The notes beneath the pieces were generated by a model. It searched no databases, was not told the DNA's origin, and saw only the letters and a list, made by a program, of their open reading frames with translations. A stretch of DNA of 20,647 bases from Draconibacterium orientale (GTDB lineage: Bacteria > Bacteroidota > Bacteroidia > Bacteroidales > UBA12170): contig DYSK01000024.1 of assembly GCA_020718315.1 (NCBI GenBank), forward strand, positions 1-20,647, written 5' to 3'. Every line of letters begins with the position of its first letter. The first letter of the stretch is position 1. This document shows, in pieces, positions 14,957 to 20,647 of this stretch. The position numbers and the translations under genes are program-made.

Positions 14957-16429
14957 TTAATAGGCTCTTGCAAAAACAACTCTCTTACTAGATGGCAAGC
15001 CTGAATAAATGCATTTTCCCATTTCTTCTTTTGCGTCGAGTGGAATGGCGCGGATAGTTGCCTTTGTTTCTTCTTTAATTTTCTGTTCCGTTTCCGAAGA
15101 TCCATCCCAATGTGCATACAGAAATCCACCTTTTTCAATTTCGATCTTAAACTCTTCCCATGTATCCACATTTTTAGAATTTTTCGTTCTGAAATTGCTT
15201 GCTCTTTCGAATAAGTTCTGTTGGATTTCATCAAGCAAAAGCAAGACTTTTTCTTCAATGCCCTCCATAGGCATCATTTCTTTGGTCAAATTGTCTCTGC
15301 GCGCAACTTCGATGGTTTTGTTTTCCATATCGCGAGGACCAATGCCAAAACGCACCGGAACACCTTTGTACTCGTACTCTGCAAATTTAAATCCCGGTTT
15401 TTGTGTATCTCGATTATCGTATTTCACTCTAATTCCTTTTGAGCGAAGACGTTTCATAATCTCTTTCACCACTTCCGAAATCTCTTCAAGTTGTTGTTCG
15501 TTTTTGTAAATAGGAATAATAACTACCTGAATTGGAGCCAGGCGTGGAGGCAATACCAAGCCATTATCGTCGGAATGTCCCATAATAATAGCACCAATCA
15601 AACGAGTGGAAACGCCCCAGCTTGTGGCCCAAACATATTCCAAAGTATTTTCTTTGCTTAGGTATTTTACATCAAAGGCTTTTGCGAAATTCTGTCCCAA
15701 AAAGTGAGAAGTTCCGGCTTGCAAAGCTTTTCCGTCTTGCATCAAGGCTTCAATGCAATAGGTTTCGAGCGCACCGGCAAAACGTTCGTTGGGCGATTTT
15801 GTGCCTTTAATAACGGGAATGGCCATAAAATTTTCTGCAAAATCAGCATAAACTTCCAACATTTGCTCTGCTTCAGCAATGGCTTCTCTTTCCGTAGCAT
15901 GTGCAGTATGACCTTCTTGCCAAAGAAATTCCGAAGTGCGAAGAAACAGACGTGTGCGCATTTCCCAGCGGACAACATTCGCCCATTGATTGATCAAAAT
16001 TGGCAAATCGCGATACGATTTAACCCAACGTTTATAAGTATCCCAAATTATCGTTTCTGAAGTAGGCCGAACGATGAGTTCTTCTTCGAGTTTGGCCTCC
16101 GGATCCACAATGATACCGCCACCATTTTCATCAACTTTCAATCGATAATGAGTTACTACGGCGCATTCTTTTGCAAAACCTTCCACATGACTGGCTTCTT
16201 TCGAAAAAAAAGATTTAGGGATAAACAAAGGAAAATAGGCGTTTTCGTGGCCTGTTTCTTTAAACATCCGATCGAGTTCGCGCTGCATATTTTCCCATAA
16301 AGCGTACCCATAAGGCTTTATAACCATACTTCCTCTCACCGACGAATTTTCGGCAAGTTCAGCATGTTTTACAATATCATTGTACCATTGAGAATAATCT
16401 TCTGCTCTGCTTGAAAAATTTTTAGCCAT
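14957..16429 (-). CDS. proS: Prolyl-tRNA synthetase, archaeal/eukaryotic type
   Basis: This 490-residue class II synthetase charges tRNA-Pro. Class II motif 2 is seen in RWEMRTRLFLRTSEFLWQEGHTAH, with VRPTSETIIW before it and GTSHFLGQNFAKAF after it. The anticodon-binding domain starts about IQVVIIPIYK, and the chain ends VVFARAY, as in the archaeal/eukaryotic ProRS form. There is no bacterial INS editing domain. An upstream ATG at 16492 is in frame, but similarity begins at MAKNFSSRAEDYSQWYND, so the start is 16429. The gene is convergent with the DUF2807 gene and divergent from the tyrosine-rich lipoprotein gene. Confidence 0.96.
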   Translation of the reverse strand: MAKNFSSRAEDYSQWYNDIVKHAELAENSSVRGSMVIKPYGYALWENMQRELDRMFKETGHENAYFPLFIPKSFFSKEASHVEGFAKECAVVTHYRLKVDENGGGIIVDPEAKLEEELIVRPTSETIIWDTYKRWVKSYRDLPILINQWANVVRWEMRTRLFLRTSEFLWQEGHTAHATEREAIAEAEQMLEVYADFAENFMAIPVIKGTKSPNERFAGALETYCIEALMQDGKALQAGTSHFLGQNFAKAFDVKYLSKENTLEYVWATSWGVSTRLIGAIIMGHSDDNGLVLPPRLAPIQVVIIPIYKNEQQLEEISEVVKEIMKRLRSKGIRVKYDNRDTQKPGFKFAEYEYKGVPVRFGIGPRDMENKTIEVARRDNLTKEMMPMEGIEEKVLLLLDEIQQNLFERASNFRTKNSKNVDTWEEFKIEIEKGGFLYAHWDGSSETEQKIKEETKATIRAIPLDAKEEMGKCIYSGLPSSKRVVFARAY

Positions 16430-16479
16430 ATTGAATTGTGGTATAGTATTTGCTTTTTTGCTAATCACATTGAATTGTG
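16430..16479. repeat. 11-bp direct repeat upstream of proS
   Basis: ATTGAATTGTG occurs at 16430-16440, directly before the proS start, and again at 16469-16479. It lies in the 116-base divergent intergenic region and could be a regulator site, or chance in AT-rich DNA. Confidence 0.4.
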
Positions 16480-16534
16480 CAAAACTAAGCATAATTTGAA
16501 AATTGACATTTGAAAATATTAAATATAAAACCCA

Positions 16535-16540
16535 AGGAGG
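16535..16540 (+). promoter_or_regulatory. Perfect Shine-Dalgarno sequence
   Basis: AGGAGG (with a further A before it) lies five bases upstream of the ATG at 16546. Strong Shine-Dalgarno sites are uncommon in Bacteroidota, and this one decides the start against the upstream in-frame ATG at 16510. Confidence 0.85.
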
Positions 16541-16545
16541 AAATC

Positions 16546-18057
16546 ATGAAAACACTTATTAAATTTTTACCTTTAATACTGATTCCATTGGCATCGTGTG
16601 TAACACCTCAATTTACAAATATTTCGACCGATGATGTTTATTCATTTGGGGCTACTTCGCAAGGAATGACTCCGGTTGTGGCAAAGGAATCCATAAATAC
16701 CTACTCTTCTCCTGAAGTTCAAAACAAAGCAGCCGTAGCTAATGAACAAGACAATACCTACGGAGAAGTTTTGATTGATGATGACAATTATTATTACGAG
16801 GACAATTTTAAGTACGATGATTATTACGACTACTCCTATTCTTCCAGAATCAGACGCTTCGACAATCCAGTATTAGGCGCAAGTTATTACGATTCGTATT
16901 ATACGAATCTGTATTGGTACGATTATCGTCCGATAAGTTGGGGAACAAGTATTTATATCGGATATGATTACAATTATTATTACAATCCTTATTATTCGCC
17001 TTATTATAGCAATTCTAGTTATTACAATTATTCCTATTATTTTCCATATAACTATAATTGGGCAAATCCCTATTACGGATATTCTTATTGGAGTCCATAT
17101 TCTTATGGTAGCATTTACAATAGCGGTTATTGGGCAGGTTATTATGCAAGCAATTATTATTGGTCAAATCCTTACGACCTAAATTCGCGCTATTATGGTC
17201 CTCGCGATCAGAGTACCGCCAGTTTAGGAAGAAGTCGCAGCACTATTTCCTCATTCAAATCGCCAACTGGTGCGACAGCAAGTACCAACCGTTCGGCACT
17301 AAACAGCAATCCAAGTTCTCGAGTGAATAGTACGAGTACTGCCCGGACTACGCCCGAAAACAGAGGTTATTTCTCGAGCAGCAGACAAGAAACAAGTATC
17401 AGAACTGATAGAAACAGGACTTCATTAACTCCCGAAAGCCGCAGCAGTCTCCAAAACAGAACTGTAAACATTGGATCGGGAACAACAAGCCGAATTGAAG
17501 GTGATTCCAGACAAAACGTGTACAACAAACCAGATGGTTCTAATCAAGTGAGCAGCGAATCGAGATACACTTTCGACCGCTCCTCAACAACCACCAATTC
17601 CGGAGTCAAATACCAAAACCCAAGAAGTTCGTCCACTCAATCAGGAAATACTGTGGGCAGTCCGAATGGTACTAGAACAAATCAGTACACGGCGCCCACC
17701 AATACAAATACACAATCGAGCCGCGAATTTTCGAGCAACCGGTCGTCGGTTCCAACTACAAGATACCAAAGACCCACAAATACGAATGTAAGAACCAATT
17801 CGCCGACAAATTCCGTGAATAGCGGAACTTCGCGTACCTACCAAAGCTCCGGAACAAGAACGGATGGCGGTGCAGTAAGCAGACCAACAAATGTACAAAG
17901 CGAATCGAGTTCTACCAAGAGTAGCAATACAAGCGTTCGATCTTCTTCAACACCAGTAAGAAGTTCAAGCAGTAGCTCAGGAACGAGCAGAAGCACTTCA
18001 AGTAGTTCGTCCAGCGGATCTTCGAGATCATCAGGTGGAAATTCATCAAGACGATAG
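16546..18057 (+). CDS. Tyrosine-rich, Ser/Thr/Arg-rich low-complexity lipoprotein
   Basis: This 503-residue protein has a canonical lipobox (LASC, C18) and therefore a lipid anchor. After about 60 ordinary residues comes a tract at roughly 80-218 with about 47 tyrosines in 140 residues (hand count), mixed with Asn, Ser, Pro, Gly and Trp and lacking charge except at its start. Residues from about 219 to the end are low-complexity Ser/Thr/Asn/Arg/Gly/Gln, closing in runs of Ser with Arg. No catalytic domain is recognised. The composition suggests a disordered, self-associating or adhesive surface protein, comparable in kind to prion-like or tyrosine-rich adhesive proteins. It stands alone, divergent from proS, with its own strong ribosome binding site. 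I do not recognise a named family. Confidence 0.85.
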   Translation: MKTLIKFLPLILIPLASCVTPQFTNISTDDVYSFGATSQGMTPVVAKESINTYSSPEVQNKAAVANEQDNTYGEVLIDDDNYYYEDNFKYDDYYDYSYSSRIRRFDNPVLGASYYDSYYTNLYWYDYRPISWGTSIYIGYDYNYYYNPYYSPYYSNSSYYNYSYYFPYNYNWANPYYGYSYWSPYSYGSIYNSGYWAGYYASNYYWSNPYDLNSRYYGPRDQSTASLGRSRSTISSFKSPTGATASTNRSALNSNPSSRVNSTSTARTTPENRGYFSSSRQETSIRTDRNRTSLTPESRSSLQNRTVNIGSGTTSRIEGDSRQNVYNKPDGSNQVSSESRYTFDRSSTTTNSGVKYQNPRSSSTQSGNTVGSPNGTRTNQYTAPTNTNTQSSREFSSNRSSVPTTRYQRPTNTNVRTNSPTNSVNSGTSRTYQSSGTRTDGGAVSRPTNVQSESSSTKSSNTSVRSSSTPVRSSSSSSGTSRSTSSSSSSGSSRSSGGNSSRR

Positions 18058-18066
18058 ACTGTTTTT

Positions 18067-18074
18067 TAATTTTG
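18067..18074 (+). promoter_or_regulatory. -7 promoter element of the FadL-type gene
   Basis: TAATTTTG is a perfect TAnnTTTG, 10 bases after the lipoprotein stop and 39 bases before the ATG at 18113. Confidence 0.5.
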
Positions 18075-18112
18075 TTCAAAATAAAAGCTATATCAATAAA
18101 AACAATAAGACA

Positions 18113-19567
18113 ATGAAAGCACAATATCCACTTCTAACACTCCTGCTGGCCACGCTAATTCAGTCAGGCTTTGCTCAAAACAGCACAGATGCTTTTCGTT
18201 TTTCTTCCTACGATATTTTAGGATCGGCTCGTTTTGTTTCTTTAGGTGGCGCAATGGGATCCATTGGCGGAGACCTAAGCACGTTGAATTATAACCCAGC
18301 AGGTTTGGGAATATTCCAATCCTCTGAGATGAATTTTTCACCTGCTATTCAATATTCGGCCAACGAGGCACTTTACAACAACCAACTGGGACTTGATTCT
18401 AAAGTAAATTTAAATCACGGCTTGTTGGGAATGGTGGGCACGTACCGTTTGCCGCAAAGCGAAAAAACTTCCGGGTGGAAAGCCATCAATTACGGTATAT
18501 CAATCAATCGGACCAAAAACTTTCACAACACCATGTATATTTCTGGCGAATCCTTCAATTCCTCATTGGCAAATGTATGGAGAGATATGGCCAATGGCAG
18601 TTGTCCGGAAGATTTACAAGCATTTTCGACCGGGCTTGCTTGGGACGCCTATATTTTAGACACGATTCCGGGCGATCCGTCACACTATTACAGCAATGCT
18701 CCATTGGGCGGCGTAATTCAAACTTATATGGAAGATTCAAAAGGATATATAAACGAATTGTCCTTTGCCATGTCGGCCAACTACAACGACAAACTGCTTT
18801 TGGGATTTAGTCTTGGTATTCCAAGCCTCTCTTTTCAACGCCAAATAAAATACAATGAATATTCTATTTATATTCCCGAATCCTATGAGTTTGACGAGTT
18901 TACTTATACAGAAGACCTTCTAACAAAAGGAACCGGAATTAATGCCAAAATTGGCCTGATTTACATAATTTCACCTGCAATCAGAATCAATGCAGCCTAT
19001 CATACACCCACTTATTATGGAAATTTGGTTGATGAATATTATGCAAAAATTGAAAGCCTAATGGGCGATGGAAACGCATATTCCAGCGAATCGCCCATTG
19101 GAAATATGGCTTATCAACTTTCAACGCCTTCCAGAACAATGGCAGGACTCAGTTTCTTTATTCAGAAAAAAGGATTTATTAGTCTTGATTATGAATACAT
19201 GGATTACAGCAAATCCTACTTATCGTCAAGTACTTATTCCTTTGCAAATGAAAATTCAGATATACGCACCGATTTTCGGGCGACTCATAATTTTAGAATT
19301 GGAGCCGAATGGCGATTAGACGCTCTTTCGTTTCGCACCGGATACAACATTATCAGTTCGCCTATGAATCCGGAAGTAAATGATATTATAAGCTATGCCT
19401 ATTCATGGGGCTTGGGTTACAGAATAGGAAATACGTATTTCGATTTTGCCGCTTTAAAACGCAAAACCGACAACTCTTTTTATATGTACAATCCTGATTA
19501 CGTAAACCCTGCAAGCATCACCAACACTACAAACAATTATATTTTCACTGTAGGATATAAGTTTTAA
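18113..19567 (+). CDS. OmpP1/FadL-family outer membrane transporter
   Basis: This 484-residue protein has a signal peptide (1-22, ending GFAQ) and the FadL-type N-terminus: DAFRFSSYDILGSARFVSLGGAMGSIGGDLSTLNYNPAGLG, with the NPAG motif that marks the hatch region. The remainder alternates as amphipathic strands and ends in aromatic-rich NNYIFTVGYKF, a typical outer-membrane barrel terminus. FadL proteins take up long-chain fatty acids or other hydrophobic compounds by lateral diffusion. An open frame reaches back to 18035 inside the preceding gene, but the signal peptide fixes the start at 18113. It could feed the acyl-CoA synthetase at 7263-8939, though the two are not linked in one operon. 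Confidence 0.92.
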   Translation: MKAQYPLLTLLLATLIQSGFAQNSTDAFRFSSYDILGSARFVSLGGAMGSIGGDLSTLNYNPAGLGIFQSSEMNFSPAIQYSANEALYNNQLGLDSKVNLNHGLLGMVGTYRLPQSEKTSGWKAINYGISINRTKNFHNTMYISGESFNSSLANVWRDMANGSCPEDLQAFSTGLAWDAYILDTIPGDPSHYYSNAPLGGVIQTYMEDSKGYINELSFAMSANYNDKLLLGFSLGIPSLSFQRQIKYNEYSIYIPESYEFDEFTYTEDLLTKGTGINAKIGLIYIISPAIRINAAYHTPTYYGNLVDEYYAKIESLMGDGNAYSSESPIGNMAYQLSTPSRTMAGLSFFIQKKGFISLDYEYMDYSKSYLSSSTYSFANENSDIRTDFRATHNFRIGAEWRLDALSFRTGYNIISSPMNPEVNDIISYAYSWGLGYRIGNTYFDFAALKRKTDNSFYMYNPDYVNPASITNTTNNYIFTVGYKF

Positions 19568-19584
19568 TTATTCTTTATCTCATT

Positions 19585-19627
19585 AAACACCAGAGGATTT
19601 ATCAGCTTTTCCTCTGGTGTTTTTTTT
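19585..19627 (+). terminator. Strong rho-independent terminator after the FadL-type gene
   Basis: A perfect 13-bp stem (AAACACCAGAGGA at 19585-19597 with its complement at 19610-19622) closes a 12-base loop and is followed by T to 19627. Confidence 0.92.
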
Positions 19628-19682
19628 AACAAGCATTAACAGCAATTAGAGCTTCTTAACACCTTGTTGTTGTGCAAGTAGC

Positions 19683-19690
19683 TAATTTAG
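19683..19690 (+). promoter_or_regulatory. Candidate -7 element for the last gene
   Basis: TAATTTAG matches TAnnTTTG with one mismatch and lies 17 bases before the ATG at 19708. TAAATTTC at 19693-19700 is an alternative but would leave almost no leader. Confidence 0.3.
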
Positions 19691-19707
19691 CTTAAATTTC
19701 TTGTTGC

Positions 19708-20508
19708 ATGAAAAGCATTTCTTTTCGACATTCCGTTTCCCTTCTTATTCTATTTCTAAACATTGGGTATGTTTCGAATGCACAGGAGAGAAATCTTATG
19801 CTCAAAGGAACAGTGCGGTGCAGCGAGAACTATGAACACATTAGTTTTGCTCAAATAAAAAACGAAATGCTCAATTTAAAAAGCATCTGCAATGAGCAAG
19901 GTGATTTTAGTATTCCTATTACGAAAGGCGATTTGTTGAAAATAACCGCCATAGGTTATGAAGATGGCTTTTACATTGTAGAAGACACTGGAATTGTTCT
20001 TCTCAATTTCCCGATCCAACTAAAACCGCGTATTTATGAGCTAAAGGAGCTTACGTTAACTCCTTACAAAACCGTTTTGCAATTTAAACACGCATTTGCC
20101 CAACTTCAATTAGCGAACGAAAATTCTACAATCCAATTAAATTTCCCTCCCTTAACGCCCATTCGTTTGCCATCAGCAGAACCTGGTCATTTAGCGCCTT
20201 TGGAATTAAACGGACCTCTTACAGCCTTGTACAATACATTTAGTCATAAGGGGAAAATGAAAAAGAAATACCGAAGTTTAATCGAAACGGATACTAAAAT
20301 AAGCCTGATCAAAACACGCTTATCATTTCCTTTTGTAAGCAGCATTGTTCCCATTGCATCAAATCAAGAATTGGACGACTTTATCAATTTTTGCCAATTT
20401 AATTTGGAATACCTATTGGCTGTTTCCGATTATGTGCTTCTTGCCGTGATTCAAGAAAAATACCGGAAATTCAATGAATCAAAGATCTTAAAACCTGCAT
20501 TGAATTGA
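19708..20508 (+). CDS. Secreted protein with carboxypeptidase-regulatory-like domain
   Basis: This 266-residue protein has a signal peptide (1-26, ending SNAQ). Residues about 30-115 form a CarboxypepD_reg-like beta-sandwich (LKGTVRC, HISFAQIKN, SICNEQGDFSIPI, KITAIGYED). In Bacteroidota this module is usually the N-terminal part of TonB-dependent receptors, but here no plug or barrel follows. The C-terminal 150 residues are predicted mixed alpha/beta, ending in helix-like LDDFINFCQFNLEYLLAVSDYVLLAVIQEKYRKF. I recognise no enzyme motif. Such stand-alone proteins are frequent in Bacteroidales and unassigned. It lies between two terminators, so it is probably transcribed alone. Confidence 0.82.
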   Translation: MKSISFRHSVSLLILFLNIGYVSNAQERNLMLKGTVRCSENYEHISFAQIKNEMLNLKSICNEQGDFSIPITKGDLLKITAIGYEDGFYIVEDTGIVLLNFPIQLKPRIYELKELTLTPYKTVLQFKHAFAQLQLANENSTIQLNFPPLTPIRLPSAEPGHLAPLELNGPLTALYNTFSHKGKMKKKYRSLIETDTKISLIKTRLSFPFVSSIVPIASNQELDDFINFCQFNLEYLLAVSDYVLLAVIQEKYRKFNESKILKPALN

Positions 20509-20551
20509 TTGCTAATAGAATAAATTGCATTGTCCGGCAAGGTGTAAAAAC

Positions 20552-20585
20552 AAAAAAGCCGACGAATAATATTCATCGGCTTTTT
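20552..20585. terminator. Bidirectional terminator
   Basis: GCCGA-C-GAAT and ATTC-A-TCGGC (20558-20580, one internal mismatch, AAT loop) are flanked by six A on the left and five T on the right. It can end both the plus-strand gene and the minus-strand tRNA transcript. Confidence 0.85.
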
Positions 20586-20594
20586 ATTTCCCAG

Positions 20595-20647
20595 TACCCA
20601 GGGCCGGGATCGAACCGGCACGAGTGTTACCTCATTGGTGTTTGAGA
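20595..20647 (-). tRNA. tRNA-Leu (anticodon CAA), 5' part outside the window
   Basis: Read on the minus strand, the sequence starts in the anticodon stem. The anticodon loop CTCAAAC (20640-20646) holds CAA at 20642-20644, followed by stem ACCAA, a long class II variable arm (TGAG, loop GTAACA, CTCG), the T arm GCCGG-TTCGATC-CCGGC (20603-20619), the acceptor strand CCTGGGT and the discriminator A at 20595. CCA is not encoded. The D arm and the 5' acceptor strand lie beyond the window end. Confidence 0.93.

Noticed and set aside
16430..16492. 21-codon extension of proS
   Set aside because: ProRS homologues of this type start at the MAKN-like position; the extension has no matching sequence.
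16964..17182. Plus-strand frame of nearly pure Ile/Thr codons within the tyrosine-rich gene
   Set aside because: It is the +1 frame of the TAT/TAC-rich stretch (ATT/ATA codons) and simply reflects that composition.
16780..17200. DNA tandem repeat or CRISPR-like array in the TATTAT-rich stretch
   Set aside because: There is no fixed repeat unit or spacer length; the pattern is explained by tyrosine codons.
18035..18112. 26-codon extension of the FadL-type gene
   Set aside because: It overlaps the preceding gene and would bury the signal peptide.
20595..20647. tmRNA 3' end
   Set aside because: The long variable arm and a 7-base anticodon loop with CAA fit tRNA-Leu, and CCA is not encoded.

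Overview
The window looks like chromosomal DNA of a Bacteroidota bacterium, probably Bacteroidales or Marinilabiliales. The base composition is AT-rich. Several promoters carry the Bacteroidota -7 element TAnnTTTG (for example 2072-2079 minus, 9346-9353, 12942-12949 minus, 13018-13025, 18067-18074). Most genes lack a Shine-Dalgarno sequence. The order mutL - rhomboid - rhomboid, the archaeal/eukaryotic-type ProRS, the FadL-type outer membrane protein and the tRNA-Leu without an encoded CCA all fit this phylum. I see no insertion sequence, prophage, CRISPR array or integration scar.

Layout. (1) 192-2079: a secreted M23 peptidase on the minus strand with its own promoter and terminator. (2) 2149-6185: a plus-strand run of a small membrane protein, MutL and two rhomboid proteases. 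Two of its junctions are one-base stop/start overlaps, and it ends in a strong hairpin. (3) 6234-6857 minus: a lipoprotein that I read as an iota-class (COG4337-like) carbonic anhydrase, separated by about 400 non-coding bases from (4) a long-chain acyl-CoA synthetase at 7263-8939. (5) 8980-12103: an ArsR-controlled cluster: ArsR repressor, small thioredoxin (ArsE-like), periplasmic thioredoxin-fold protein (ArsF-like), CcdA-like membrane protein (ArsG-like) and an ArsP/DUF318 permease. Two operator-like palindromes overlap the two promoters. (6) 12152-14949: MazG (minus), and divergently a PagL-like lipid A deacylase overlapping a DUF2807 lipoprotein. (7) 14957-16429 minus: ProRS. (8) 16546-20508: a strikingly tyrosine-rich lipoprotein with a perfect Shine-Dalgarno sequence, a FadL/OmpP1 porin and a secreted carboxypeptidase-regulatory-like protein. 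(9) 20595-20647 minus: the 3' part of tRNA-Leu(CAA), cut by the window edge.

How they work together. Most of the window is housekeeping and envelope biology: wall hydrolysis, mismatch repair, intramembrane proteolysis, fatty acid uptake and activation, nucleotide sanitation and lipid A remodelling. The one clearly specialised module is the ArsR/ArsEFG/permease operon. It combines a cysteine-bearing repressor, a cytoplasmic and a periplasmic dithiol protein, a two-cysteine membrane protein between them and an efflux-type permease. That is the architecture expected for redox handling and export of a thiophilic toxicant, most plausibly a trivalent organoarsenical, although the substrate cannot be read from sequence alone. 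Several long open frames overstate the genes; starts were moved inward for mazG, proS, the tyrosine-rich lipoprotein, FadL and the PagL-like gene (TTG start).
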